Both the position numbers and the translations under genes were made by a program. The notes under the pieces are model-generated. The model worked only from the letters and a program-made list of their open reading frames with translations, was not told where the DNA came from and searched no databases. From positions 1 through 64,000 of the forward strand of contig SKCR01034772.1 in assembly GCA_019454045.1 (NCBI GenBank): a stretch of 64,000 nucleotides of DNA. Direction: 5' to 3'. Positions 46,026-58,489 of the stretch are shown piece by piece; the stretch's first letter is position 1, and each line of letters begins with the position of its first letter. The stretch comes from Zanthoxylum bungeanum (taxonomy: Eukaryota; Streptophyta; Magnoliopsida; Sapindales; Rutaceae).

Positions 46026-48559
46026 TTACCATTTCTCATTCAGCCCGCACAGGGGCAGGAACCTCTTCTTCAGCTGGTTCAGGTGGCGGGTCAATTGGCT
46101 CGGCATCAGGAGGAGGAGCTGCGACTTCAACCTCGGCAGCAGGGAAGACCTCTGCTTCAGAACAGGATGAGGGATCTCAAGGCAGTCCTCGTCCACATCA
46201 GGAACCTCCGGTCCTTCTTCAGGAGGAACCTCGGAAGTCGGAACAACCGAGATGGGGACGGGATCCATCACCTCCTCAGGTGGGGGAGGGATCCACTTCC
46301 GAAACTCTTCCTCAGAAATGTCCCCCTTGCAGTAACTGATGGCCGCATAAATAGGGTCCATATTCAGGCTCGGCAGCACCATCGGTATCATCTCGGCACA
46401 GTCGCCAACTCCCTCGAGACGGACGGCCTCCTTCTCAGCCTCAAGATCAGCTTCCCTCTTCTCCAGCTCGGTCTCTCTCTCCTCGAGATCACTCTCTCTC
46501 TCCTCAAGCTCGGTCTTCTTCCTCTCAAGGCTATCTCGGGCCCGCACTACCTCCTCGTCTTTACTTTTCAACTTGGCCTCAGCACTTGCTACCTTCCCCC
46601 TCAAAACCCCAATTTCAGATTGGGCAGCCTTCAGATCCTCCCGGGCACTATCAGCAAGTTTCCTTTCCAGCACAGCAGCTGCTTTGAGAGCCTTGTTCGC
46701 CTTGAAATTCTCAACAGCGGCCGCCTCCTGATTCTTAATCACCTCCTCCCGGTCGGCCAGCTTTGCTTCCACTTCGGAGAGGCGACTTTGAAGCCTCTAG
46801 GCCTGACCGCCCTCGGACAGCAAAGTCAGAAGAAGACCCTTGTTCTTGGCCATAAGGTAGTTGGCCTGCACACAAAAAGGGAAGAAGGAGTCAATACATG
46901 AAAAGAGAGAACCAAGATCCAAAAAATCGAGAAGGGGAATGAAAATACCTTTGCCATCTGAGAACTCATCTCAGTCACAACACCTTCGGGAGATACATCC
47001 TCGTACCTCGAGACCTCCCCCGGGGGAATCACCTCGGCCAATTCATTAAAAGCCGGCACTAAGTGAGAGGTAGCCTCCCGGATGCTTTCTCCCAAGTCAT
47101 CCACCCCGAGGACCACAGGGCCCTTCCGTTTTCTGGAGGGACCTTCAGAGGACTTCTTCCCCCTACGAACGTCCTTCCTCTTGACTGGAGCAGCTCCCTC
47201 ATCTTCTCCCTCCTGGGCCAACTCGGTCTCCTCGGTCCCGAACTGACGCCTCCTCTTCCTAAGAAGTTTCGGCGGACTGGCAAGGTGAGCAGATCCTGAT
47301 GATTGCACACCAGAAGGTGAAGATAGTCCCCGAGCACTTGTTTGGACTTGTCCAGAAGATATGTTCTCAGCAAGATCAGTCTGTGCCCGGGAAGTTTCAG
47401 CATCAGCATGGCCGGCCTTCTTCACGGTACCGGCCAACTTCTCAAGAAACTTTGGCCTTTTCGACATGCCTACAAAAAGCAAAAGCAAAAAGAGAAATCA
47501 AGACCGGAGCATATAAACAGAAGAAGAAAAAGGAAGAGAGACATCAAAATAAACAAACAAGGAAGACAAAACAAACAGCAGAATCTACCTATCCGACCCG
47601 AGACATCCGTGGGGACAGCCCGAATAAGGCCAGACCCAATAAAAGCCGCGTCATTTACCAGCTCCCTCCAGTGGGCGGCATACCGACGAGCCCAAAATAC
47701 TCGCCGCCGGACCCGGCGGGAAACTTTGGGAGCATCCCTCCAACAGGCTAAAAAGAACATAAGCAGAAGGGTAAGAACCCAAACAAAAAAAAGGGGGGAA
47801 AGAAAGAAGCTAAAGGACGAACTCCTAACCTCCCGCCCTGAAGATATCCGGTACTAAAGTCTCCCCTTCATCCGACCTCAAGGTCCGCCCCCAATCCCCA
47901 GTGGCCTAGAACCAGAGATCTTTGAAGTTCTTATTGGAGTCACGGAGTTTCTTAACGACATTTGACGAGCTGTCATAAGCTGAAAGGTAATACCATCCAT
48001 GGTACGACCTGGGATTGGCCTTCAACCGATATAGCCTCTTCACCTCTTCAAAGGAAGGTTCGCCAAGTCCTGCCCGATGCCAAGCCACATACAACCCGGC
48101 CAGAATCCTCCAACTGTTTAGACTCAACTGAGAGGGGGCGATCTCCATCTCGGCCAATATCCAAGCAAAATAAGGTTGAATCGGCAAACGCAGCCCACAC
48201 TCGAAAAAACAGGAAGAAGTGCCACCGAGCCCTCGTCAGGCTGACTAGCACGATCCATTGGGCCGGGAACTTCTAGAGCAATGTCTATTGGGATGCTGTA
48301 TCGTTGCCGCAATAGCGCCAGATCATCCTCGGTTATCTTAGAAGGACGGTTCATATCCAGGATCGACGACCCAAGTTCTCCAGGCTCTGGGTCCTTCCGA
48401 GGAACTCTCTGATGGTAGGAGTCGTTTTCAATCTCAGAAGGAGTGGGGGGTAGTGTCGAGATCTTCTACACTAGGCGCCCCTGAGCCCGAGGAGAGCTCT
48501 TCGGCAGGGGGAGTTGAGATTTTGGCAGGCCTTTCGGAGGAAGAATTACTGTCAGACAT
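46026..48559 (-). pseudogene. Antisense additional gene of Tat element, four exons
   Basis: Minus-strand exons fit GT-AG rules with matching phases: 48559-47830, 47747-47589, 47469-46949 and 46865-46026 (~750 codons). The start MSDSNSSSERPAK is acidic and Ser-rich. Exon 1 ends in a domain with FFECGLRLPIQPYFAWIL, APSQLSLNSWRILAGLYVAW and HGWYYLSAYD, resembling the 'putative gypsy type transposon' domain (Pfam PF04195) found in extra genes of Tat-lineage elements. Exon 3 has basic KRKDVRRGKK-type stretches (possible nuclear targeting). Exon 4 is a long coiled coil (ELEERESDLEERETELEKRE). Damage: frame changes near 48445-48450 (G run) and ~48210, and TAG stops at 47906 and 46797. Function is unknown. 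Confidence 0.75.
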
Positions 48560-49220
48560 CCCTGACACCCAGAAAAACAGAGAAGGGGGGAGAATCAGTC
48601 TACGAGAAGCTACCCACGGTGCCCGTGCTAAACTAGGTATGGAGTCTCTAAAGAAATGCCCTAAAGCAAGACCCGACAAAACCACAAGTCTCTCCCTAAG
48701 CAAAATAAACGAACAGAGCCACAGCACAACAAAAGAAGAAAGGTCGCTCAGAAAACTTACTTGTTCTTCTCAAAAAGCAGGAGATTATACGGCGCGGTGA
48801 TGCTCGCTCCTTAGGTGTCGGTAACGTAACGAAAAAGATGAAGACCGCGGATGAGTTTCGAGAACACGTGTTGAATGGATCGAAAGAAAGAAAGAAATTA
48901 CAGAGAGAAGCAGATGATTGCCGAAAAAATGGAACAGTAAAACCCTCGTCTTCTTAAAGTCATGACTAGGATGCACATCGCCGTCGGTTTTGGCGGGGAC
49001 CCAGCGGATGTTTGACAATTGTCGAAAATTAGAAGAAACCCTAAAGTTGATTTGATAGGCATTTAAGAAGACGTGACGGTTGTGCGTCTCGAGGAAAGAT
49101 GATTGAAACGGCAAGAAAATTCTTTTTTGCGTTCTGGGACGACTACCAACGAGGACAATCAGCACACCCTCTTCATATAGTTCCCGGTACCAACTCGCAT
49201 ACTCGTTGGAACCGAGAACT

Positions 49221-49230
49221 AGGGGACAGA
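49221..49230 (+). promoter_or_regulatory. Polypurine tract
   Basis: AGGGGACAGA lies directly before the 3' LTR start, the expected primer for plus-strand DNA synthesis. Confidence 0.8.
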
Positions 49231-50029
49231 TGTTGATGGTGTTTTCAGGCACTACAGTATTTAAGACAGTACGACAAGGACAAAAGGGTAAATTCCTTCT
49301 CTGAACCACATCATGTGAGACCGACCACATCATGTGAAGACCGACCACATCATGTGAAGACCGACCACATCATGTGAAGACCGACCGCTTTGGTTCAGAT
49401 GACGGACATTATAGAGGTCGGCAAGAACACTCTCAGCATAAAAGGTTGCCATGGCCGACCTCATGAATACCGACCAGACAGCAAAGCGTATTCAGGAAGG
49501 TAGAGAGACGCATCCTATTTTTGCGGATAATGTGACAAATTATCCTACTTTCACGGGAAAACTGATGAAATTAGTATCTTGATAGGATAAAAAGAGTAAA
49601 GGTAGTTTGAAATTAGGAACCCTTGTAGAAGAAGGAGATTGACTCAACTAGGAACCCTTGTAAGAGAAGGAGTCTGATCCCTGTTATTATTATAAATAGG
49701 AGGGTAGAGCATATGTAAAGGGACATCTGAAAATCATCACAAGAGTGAGAGATTAGAATCATAAAGCTCCGATTTGTACAAGTGAAGGAGAGGTTCAGAA
49801 GAGTGTATTTGAGTAATAAAAGAGTACCACCCTGTTCTTGTCCGTGGACGTAGGTCGGATCTCAAAATCCACCGAACCACGTTAAATCGCCTTGTCTGAT
49901 TGGGTTATTTCTTGTTTTCCGCTAAATTTGCTTTTGGTTTCCCGCAAACTAACAAATTCACAGTTGAAGGAGGATTCCCTCAGAGGTGATATTCCCGTAT
50001 TACCCTGAGACCAAAATCCACCGTCAACA
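49231..50029 (+). mobile_element. 3' LTR of the Tat-type element
   Basis: Same ends as the 5' LTR (TGTTGATGG...CGTCAACA); 799 versus 818 bases. Followed at once by the CAAAG target duplication. Confidence 0.95.
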
Positions 50030-50347
50030 CAAAGCTTAGTCATTTGACTTTTGATTGAGTTGGTTAGTTCTAAAAAAACTTGTTTAAGAAAACAAGGTGT
50101 AGTAAAGGACAAGAATATGTGAACTTAGTATCGAGAAAAGGCAAGTGAGTGAAACGTGAGTGGAAAATATCTTGGGTGCAAACACATGATGATCTTGTGA
50201 GGTTTTCTTTTCCTAACCTTGTTTTGCATGTTATCTTACTATGATTGATCAAAGTGATTCACCGCTATTGGATCTTAATTTTACGTTGCATGCCATGCAA
50301 TAATTGTTTGAACAAATAAATCTGAAGTTTGGAAAATTTATGATAAG

Positions 50348-50645
50348 ATGGAGAAGAGTAATGAAGCATTGAATAAGCTACTTAGAGAAAGGCAGCCGGG
50401 TAGGGATAGACCAAATCCTTTTAATAGAACACCTAATGTAGGTAGGCAAGAGAGACATAAGCTGATTCTCGTTGATGAGTTTGATGCTGAGGAGTATGAG
50501 GATATATATGATGATGATATGGGATTGAGAAGGATATGGTTCGATTTACGCCTAGATGAGGTACGCGAGAAGGGAATTTAGAGGAATGGATAAGTTTTAT
50601 AGAAATATAGGTAACGTCAATATGAGGGTTTCTATATTCCATGCA
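50348..50645 (+). pseudogene. Chromovirus (Reina-like) gag N-terminal fragment
   Basis: ATG 50348 opens MEKSNEALNKLLRERQPGRD, then an acidic stretch EFDAEEYEDIYDDDMG. After a stop at 50579 and a frame change, NIGNVNMRVSIFHA follows, resembling the (D/N)xGxIKMKIPxFxG boundary that opens the Gag core of Reina-type chromoviruses. Similarity ends at about 50645. Its leader was split by the Tat element. It is probably a different copy from the minus-strand gag-pol at 53500-57610. Confidence 0.5.
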
Positions 50646-50705
50646 CTCGAAGAGAAAACACTCTCAATTCACATAATAATATATATTTTTCATGTATAAT
50701 AAAGC

Positions 50706-50738
<33 letters not shown>

Positions 50739-51230
50739 CAAAGAGTTTATGTCCCTTTCATAATAAGGAGATCAATCTTAAACCTAACCAAATAAGGTAT
50801 CCTAAAATAAACCTAATAAGGCTAACATATTGAAATCTTAACTAAACTAATCCCAATAGACATTCACACATATAAGCTTTAAAATAACATTAAAAATCAG
50901 TCTATTATAATTAAATATAAAGTAAAATAACCTAAAACCCTATACTAAATTATGTTTGTATTACTGACTATGAAGGATTATGCATTTGTCTTTGACTTGA
51001 ACTAAGAAGTATTAATCCCGAGGCATAATAAAATATCATCATTTCACCTGTGTACGTACACATGAGCTACTTTCCGTCAAACCACGTAAACTCTTTTGTT
51101 TACCTCGTCTACGTGTCAAATTTGTATGGTTCCCAACTAACCAAACAAATTCACTGTTTGATGTAGGTTTATTCGAGGAGTAAATTCCTTTATTTGCCCT
51201 CGGAGCTAAAAACAACCATCTACAATATTC
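50646..51230 (-). mobile_element. LTR debris: inverse of 21480-21660, then Tat-like LTR end
   Basis: A T14/A19 run at 50706-50740 precedes sequence (50760-50960) that is the inverse of 21480-21660. At 51060-51225, plus-strand blocks (TTTCCGTCAAACCACG, ACAAATTCACTGTTTGA, TTTGCCCTCGGAGC) resemble the last 120 bases of the Tat-type LTR at 40690-40800, a diverged relic. No gene. Confidence 0.5.
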
Positions 51231-51565
51231 CTATGAGTAGCTATTTCACATTATCAATAAGTCGGTTTAAGTTTTTTTGAGGTCTTAGATGAAAAATTTA
51301 ACGATATCTTATTAAATTAGAGATAGTTTTAGAATAAATAATCAAAGATCAAGTTAAATATTTACTAAAATATAATAATTTTATAATTTTAATAATTTTA
51401 TACTGCAATTAACTAATCAATTAGGGAATTTTTTTTTACATAAAAAATAATAATAATTTTATAATACATTTAAATATATAGGCACAAAATTTTATGAAAC
51501 CTTAAATTTGGGGTGAAGTCTTCCTTTTTTCCTTCATTTTATTTTGGGATCTAGGGTCGAGTGAG
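51231..51565. other. AT-rich intergenic stretch
   Basis: No gene, repeat boundary or RNA recognised; it is AT-rich with short A and T runs. Confidence 0.5.
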
Positions 51566-52330
51566 CTATACTCCATGCACATTACCATGCAAATTATCAC
51601 AATCTCCTTCAACTAACCTACAAGCCTTTCTATTGTGACTATAAACACCATTAAGCCCTTTCACCAAATCTACCACATCGTTCCCTCCATCATGAACACA
51701 GACGTTCCATGTCCCTGCCTTGTCACCCACACATGGCTCACCGCAAGAGGCCTCACTTTGGCAGTAATCATACGCAGTACCATCATAATTTTCAATAGTT
51801 CTTTGACTTGTTGCCACCACAAAAAGCTTACTAGCTTCCTCAGATTTGGCATTTGTGCCACTTTTACCAGGCATCCTATGGTAATGTACTGAGACTGACA
51901 TGGGCCCTTAGGTTGTTTCAGGCCCTTAACATTCTTGACCTTATACAAATTAACACTGGTTGATTTAGCCTCAAATCGGGATTGGCAATATAACAATCTG
52001 CTTGTCAGTGAACTTACAAGAGACAGTATTGTGGAATTCTTTCAAAAACATCTCGCCAAAAGCCCACTTCTCAAGTTAGCTTTACTAGTGTCTTATAGGT
52101 GTTTGATATAAGTGAACAAATATTTTATTAAATGCCTTCATGAACACGTTTTGGCGGGAATCCTTCAAATTTCACGTCTAGTCACTATCTTCTCTCAGCC
52201 ATTTGATCAGCATACAGATGGAGCATATCAACAGTCACTACAATAGCTGCACAGTCATTCTTATCCTTATTCTAGAAGATTCTGGAAATACCATGATAAG
52301 GACAAAAACTATTACCCCTGCTTTGTCCAT
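51566..52330 (-). pseudogene. Pseudogene of unidentified, possibly secreted protein
   Basis: Minus-strand reading from ATG 52330 gives MDKAGVIVFVLIMVFPESS, like a signal peptide. Then, across frames, come NDCAAIVVTVDMLHLYADQM, WAFGEMFLKEFHNTVSCKF and, in a clean 111-codon stretch (51901-51566), SVSVHYHRMPGKSGTNAKSE, AYDYCQSEASCGEPC and GNDVVDLVKGLNGVYS. Base composition is higher in GC than the flanks. Frame changes and stops show it is broken. It is not a retroelement protein I recognise, so it may be a retained or captured host gene copy. I do not assign a family. Confidence 0.45.
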
Positions 52331-52386
52331 ATTAGGAAGGCTTATCCTAGCCACTTTTTTGTTATTACAAAAGTAAAGATATGATC

Positions 52387-52700
52387 TGTTGGGCAAACAG
52401 AGTCCCACTTTGGCTAGAAGTGGGGAGGATCATGGGTTTATAAGTATGGACAATATCTCCATTTGTATGAGGCCTTTTGGGTATAGCCCAAGAGCAAATC
52501 CATGAGGGCTTAGGCCCAAAGTGGATAATATCATACCAATGTGGAGATAAGTGATGCCCTAGGTTCCAACATGATCCATTGTAATAGCTGTATTGTGTGT
52601 GTGTGTTTATATATTGGTGGCTTTGTGTTTGATGAAAATCAAGTTGGTTGTGTATATTCTTGCTTATAATTTCTCTGTGGTCATCTCTAAGTTTTTTTAA
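52387..52700 (+). mobile_element. Copia 5' LTR (~310 bp)
   Basis: It begins TGTTGGGCAAACAGAG and is followed at 52702 by TTGGAATTAGATAAC, a decayed TGGTATCAGAGC-type PBS. The 3' end is placed by the PBS only. A (GT)n run lies near 52595. Small size fits Ale/Retrofit-type copia. Confidence 0.6.
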
Positions 52701-52729
52701 CTTGGAATTAGATAACAAGAACTCTAGAA

Positions 52730-53498
52730 ATGGAGCAACATGACTCTCATGAGCCTGCCTCAATTATGCATGAAAATGTCACCTCAACTCAAACACCAAA
52801 CTCTCTTCACACCACTGTGAATTTCCCCTTCACTGCTTCTGTCAAACTTGACAGAAGCAACTATCTTATTTGGAAGAATTAAGTCATGCATGTAATTTAT
52901 GGTAATGGACTTGAGAGCTTCATTAATGGTAGTCAAAACATACCTAACAAATACACAGTGGAAATAGATTAAAACAATACTGTCAACACCAAACAAAACC
53001 CTCTTTATTCCATTTGGAGTAGACAGGATTAGCTGCTTCTTAGCTGGTTGCTGTCAACTATAACTGAGACAATCATCAGCTCTGTGAGACTGTGACTCAC
53101 TGTAGTAACTCATATCAACTCTGGACAGTCTTGGAAAGGCTTTTTGCTTCTCATTCAATAGCAAAATCTGTTGTCTTTAAGATGCAACTCAATAGTCCAA
53201 GGAAAAGGTCCTCTAGCATATCTGAGTTTTGGAAAAAAAAAAGTGAAAAAGTCTAGCTAGTGAACTTGAAATGGTTGGAAAGCCAATATCTCAAGAATAC
53301 ACGTGTTCACATGTATTGACTGTTCTTGAAGATACTTATGAGTCTATTGTTGTTCTTCCTACCTCCAGACTTCATGAACTCAAGTTTGATGACATGTACT
53401 CAGTCATGCTTAATCATGAAGCCATGATTGAGCAAAACTTCACACAATATGGGTATTATGGTGCTAACTTTACGGCCAAGCAACAAAAAGATAACTAG
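52730..53498 (+). pseudogene. Copia gag relic (Ale/Retrofit-like)
   Basis: ATG 52730 starts MEQHDSHEPAS. Then SVKLDRSNYLIWKN, GLESFINGSQ, and (after stops) SIWSRQD and LLLSWLLSTITETI match the plant copia gag pattern (LxRxNYLxWK; WxRxDQLLLSWL). The segment 53271-53498 continues it (GKPISQEYTC, LEDTYESIVV, LYS-like YSVMLNHEA). At least four nonsense codons are present. It is cut near 53498 by the opposite-strand chromovirus relic. Confidence 0.8.
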
Positions 53499-53499
53499 C

Positions 53500-56400
53500 G
53501 AATGTAAGGATTTGACCTCGAATCTGAACCTGCATCAAAGGAAGATAGATAAGAAATATTAAAAGTAACAGATACATTATACTCATCGGGAAGATCCACT
53601 TTGTAAGCATTATCATTAAACATCTCAAGGATTTGGATGGGCCTCCTCCTCCCGGTTGCAACTTGGATATTCTATATTTTGGGAACATTTTCTTCCTCAT
53701 ATGTACCCAAACCCAATCTTCAAGTTGAAAAGTCAAACCTTTACGGCCTTTGTTTGCTTATGATGCAAACTATTCATTCTTCTTCTTTATTTACAGTTGA
53801 ACCTTCTCCTGCAATGATCTCACCATTTCGGTTTTCTTCTTTCCATCCAAGTTACTCATTTCATCAACAAGTAAAGGCAAAAAATCAAAAGGAGTTAGTG
53901 GATTAAAATCATATACAATCTTAAATGAAGAATAAGAAGTTATAGTATGAATGCTCTTATTATATGCAAACTCAATGAATGGCAAATAATCTTCCCAAGA
54001 CTTTAAACTCTTATGAATTACAGTTGGTAAAAAATTTAATAAAGTCTTATTAACTACCTCAGTTTATCCATCAGTCTATGGGTGACAATTAGTAAAACAA
54101 AAACTATAAGACTTTCCAAAAATAGTTATGAAACTTAGCAACTCTATATGACACAGTATTCCTCGGAATACCACTAACAAATCAACTATAAGTTTTATAG
54201 CAAGGTATAAAATATGTTATTTTGCTGAATCTATCCACTACCATAAAAATAGAATCTTTACCATTTTTGGTCATATACAGCCCTAATATAAAGTCCATAG
54301 AAATATCCAACCACGGCTCACTAGATACGGGTAAGAGTGTGTACAAATCCATGAGTTAAAACCCTAGTCTTGGCTTTTCTACATGTGATGCGTCCATTAC
54401 AAATGAGAATGACATCCATTTTCATCTTAGGCTAAAAGAAGTGCTCATTCAATGTATCTAAGGTATTCTTAATATCAAAATGACCTATAAGTTCCCCACC
54501 ACGTTCCTCATGCAATAGTAACTCATGCATAAAACAATTTGGCACACACAATCTACTTTCTTTAAACAAAAACCCAAATACTCCCTTTCACAATCTATGC
54601 ACATATTAGCAAAATCAGCATCACCAGCATATATATCTTTCACATATATAAATCAAGCATTTTGGCACTAAAAGAATTAAGAAGCACATATTTTCAGGAT
54701 AAAGCATCTGTAACTACATTCTTCTTAACTTTCTTATACTGAATGACATAAGGAAATGTCTCAATAAACTCTATCCATCGTGCATGTCTCTTGTTCAACT
54801 TACCTCGGTCTTTGAGATGCTTCTATGACTCAAGATTAGTGTGTATCACGAACTCTTTTGGCCATAAGTAATGCTGCCAAGTTTCCAAATCTCGAAGAAG
54901 TACATAGAGCTCCTTCTCATTGGGTACCTCATAGCTACTCCACTCAACTTCTTACTGAAGTAAGCAGTTGGTCTTTTTTCCTGCATCAAAATAGCTCAAT
55001 TCTTATCCCTGAGGCATCACCTTCATTCTCAAAAGTTTAGTTAAAGTTAGGCAATGTTAAAACATGTGCAGTACTTAACCGATCTTTAATCTCATCGAAA
55101 GATCTATCATGTGTAGTGTTCTAATGAAAACCAACAGTATTCTTAACAATCTTAATGAGTTGTACGGCTAAAGTAATAAAAACCTTAATAAAACGTCTAT
55201 AAAAAGAAGCTGAGCCATGAAAACTTCTAACCTCAGCGATGCTCTTAGATGTGGACCACTCTCTAAGGACTCTAACCTTCTCCTTATCAACTTAAACACC
55301 ATTAGAAGCCACAATAAAGCCAAGAAAAATAACCTTATCCCAATAAAAAGTGTGTTTCTTAGAATAAGCATACAAATGCTCATCTTTCTAAAAAGTAAGC
55401 ACACACTTAACATGTTCGACATGCTCATCTAGACTCCTACTGTACAATAGAATATCATCAAAGTAAACTATCACAAACTTGCCAATAAATGCATGTTATA
55501 CCTGATTGATCAATCTCATAAATATGCTGGGTGCATTAGTAAGACAAAAAAACATGATTAATCATTCATATAAACCAAATTTAGTTTTAAATGCTTTTCA
55601 AATCAAGCTTAGAAAATAAACAAGCACCATGTAGTACATCAAACATATAATCTAATATAGGTATGGGATGATGATTCTTTACCATTATATTTTTGAATGC
55701 TACACATTCAATGCACACCATTCACGTCCCTTTCTTCTTAGGTACGATAAGCACTGGTACAACACATGGCTCATGCTTTCTCCCACATAGCCCATACTCA
55801 TCGACTCCTTAACTTTTCATTAAATCTCATTTGTCTCCACAAGATTGATCATATAGGCTGGTTGATTAAGTATAACTGTTGTGGGTACGAAGTCAATCTG
55901 GTACAGAGAACCTCTAATAGTGGCAACCCACTAGGTATGCCTTTTTAGAACACCTCTTCGAACTTATATAATAAAGAAACAAAAACAATAGGCAGAGAAT
56001 GGTAAGTGTCAGTAAGATTAAGGTAAGTTTATTTATAAACAAGCAACACAATAACATCGTGTGTTGTGTATGCTCTTCTCAGCTCACCACCTCCAGCAAA
56101 AAATCTCATTTTCATTTTTCCCTATCTTCCCTCATGCTATCATTTTTCTTTGTTACTCTTTTTTTCCTTTCTACCTGACTCTCAATATTTTTCTCTCTCA
56201 TTTTCTTTGAGCTTTCAGCCTCACTCATCTATATATCAATCTCATTTTCATTTTTAATTGGTCTTCATAAATTTGTCTATGTGATAAAGAAACAGGCTTT
56301 ATTATTTTCCTATCCTTAACAAAGCTATATCTATTCCTAAACCCATCATTGATCATTGTTATATCATACTGCCAAGGCTTCCCCAACAAAATATGACCAG

Positions 56401-57610
56401 TATACATAGAAACCACATCACACAATATCTCATCTATATACCTCCCAATAGTAAAGGTCAATATCACCTGATTATTCATCATAACCTATCTACACTCATC
56501 AAGCCATTGTAGCTTGTATGGCCTAGGGTGCTTAAGCATAGGTAATCCTAACATCTAAACTAAGTTGGTGCTAGCTATATTGGTGCAACTCCCTTCGTCT
56601 ATAATCATACTTCATACTTTGTTATTCATAAAGCACCTATTATGGAAGATATTTTCTCTTTACTACTCCATAGTATCTATACCTATTTGTGCATTAAAAG
56701 CATATCTATCAACTAGATATTCACATTCAGCTGATTATTCAACATCATCCTCATCATCTTCTAACTCAGGCATCTCATCACTCTCACTCTTAGTCTCCAA
56801 CTCCCGATTAGCCCTCATCGCCATCACTCTCTTGTTTGCGCATTGAGAAACAATGTGCCATGCACCCAAACACTTGAAACACTTAATGTCTCGGTTCCTT
56901 GAAGATGCCTTTACTTTTTTACCTTTATATGATTCAGTTTTAGTCTTATGAACACTCTCCTCACTTCTCTCACTATTACCCCATTTCAGTTCCATGGATT
57001 ATTAGATAGTCTCGAAGAGGAGCTCGTTACTCCCCGGCTCTTATGTTGCCTCTCCATCTTCTTGTCCATATTAACCATGTGCTCTAACTCTACATAATGC
57101 TACAACTTCACTATATTGGCTATATCCCGATCCAACCCATGCAAAAATCTAGCCATGCTAATTTCCTTACCCTCTTCAATATCACCCCTAATCATCGCCA
57201 CTTCCATCTTCATATGCTAATCCTCTACACTCTTAGTCCTTTGGGTCAAACCCTGAAGGTAAAGGTGAAGGTCCCTATAGTAGTGACTCGTATGAATCTC
57301 TTCCTCATAGCGGCCCTCAACTCATCCCAAATATCCACAAGCCTCTCACTGTATCTACTCATACTGTCACCAACTATTCCTACCAAATTATGACATAATC
57401 AGTAAATTCTATCAATGCCAACTTAACTTTTTTTTTTTCCTTTTCATTATAATTATAGCAATCAAATATAAGCTCCATCTTCATTTCCCACTCTAGATAA
57501 ACCTCGAGGTCACTTCTACCATGATAAGATAGGATTTTCATCTTGAAACAACCCAAGTCTCTATCCACCATATCTCTCTCACCAAAGTCTCTCCTCGCCA
57601 AATATTATGC
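53500..57610 (-). pseudogene. Reina-type chromovirus gag-pol relic
   Basis: Minus-strand order is complete but riddled with stops and frame changes. Gag is at 57601-57380 (DLEVYLEWEMKMELIFDCYN) and a CCHC zinc knuckle, CFKCLGAWHIVSQC, near 56875. Protease region is at 56482-56225 (GHILLGKPWQYD; NRYSF). RT has [13 protein letters not shown] near 55465 and VIFLGFIVASNGV near 55330. RNase H/connection has FHGSASFYRRFIKVF near 55215. Integrase has a zinc-binding CNGRITCRKA near 54400 and MPFIEFAYNKSIHT at 53985. The layout is that of a chromovirus of Reina type; no chromodomain or LTR was recognised at 53500. It is dead. Confidence 0.85.
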
Positions 57611-57893
57611 CTAACTTCTCTAGGACTAGGTATACCCCAATTCACTTCAAACAGCTTCTTGGGTATCTCAAAAGTCAAAGGCCTTTCTTACATATTCCAA
57701 GACTAGGCCCTCAATGGGCTTTGGGATGCTTCGGCCATCTTTTTATTTTCTACAGGAATTCAACTGTCACATCCCATGAATACCGATTTGATTGACTTCA
57801 TTAGCTTCACCGTTACAAATTTTACATCTCTTACATTACGAAATTATTTTTCTTTGACATTCTCACTTCTAATCCCATACCCCTCTTGTTGCT
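57611..57893. other. No feature recognised
   Basis: Short stretch upstream of the chromovirus gag; no LTR end or PBS was identified. Confidence 0.4.
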
Positions 57894-58250
57894 ATGGCTT
57901 TGTCATCTTCTTCTGATGATAAAATCCAGCGGTTGGGAAAGGGGACTGATACTCTCCAAGATATCTATCTGTACCATCTCATGAAGAATGAGTCGTACTG
58001 GGAAACTACTTCTGCCATTATACCCTGCGGTGGTACCATCATGGGAGAGTTCCACCTCTGAATCCTCCAGTTTTCCTTCCACCCTCTGGTACATTACATC
58101 TGCGTTATGTGCAACCTTCACTTAATAAAGCTGACTCCGAATGGTCTCATGTGTATGATGGGTTTTATTATTTTCTCGATGATAAATGACCTACACCTGA
58201 CCATTCGTGAATTTTTCTTTATTTTCGCCTTGACAAGGCCGGTTATACTT
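57894..58250 (+). pseudogene. Relic of Tat-associated extra gene (tentative)
   Basis: ATG 57894 opens MALSSSSDDKIQRLGKGTD. After a stop the frame continues with HPLVHYICVMCNLHLIKLTP and NGLMCMMGFIIF. The pattern of an aromatic strand, then (Q/K)L(S/T)PN, then a hydrophobic helix recalls the PF04195-type domain in the antisense gene at 46026-48559. It lies just upstream of a Tat/Ogre-type LTR region. Similarity is weak and judged by eye. Confidence 0.35.
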
Positions 58251-58489
58251 TGACCATTAATTTTCTCGATGTTATGTGCAAGTTGACTTTTACTTTGACT
58301 CAGCTGATTAATGTAGGCACTGCACTTTTGCATATAAGTCCCGATGGTGAGCCTCGTACGGAGGCACTACCCTTTAAGTTGCGGAAGTCGCGGGAAACGG
58401 ACGTCGGAAGGGAAAAATCAGAAATCAATACCTTGTTGGACTTAATTCGTTTGTTTAGCTTTGAGTTCACTCATTAGATCTCTGTTTTA

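Larger units (their letters stand above)
39993..50029 (+). mobile_element. Tat-type gypsy element, complete ends, non-autonomous
   Basis: Near-identical LTRs (39993-40810 and 49231-50029) bound a 10,037-bp element with a 5-bp target duplication CAAAG (39988-39992, 50030-50034). In order it carries a PBS, gag-protease-RT (one stop, truncated), an 81-bp tandem array, a four-exon antisense gene and a polypurine tract. RNase H and integrase are absent, so movement would need a partner element. The similar LTRs mark it as one of the youngest insertions here. Confidence 0.95.

Noticed and set aside
46083..48800. Plus-strand open frames of 104-272 codons opposite the antisense gene
   Set aside because: The minus strand has phase-compatible exons, a domain-like pattern and a coiled coil; the plus frames do not.
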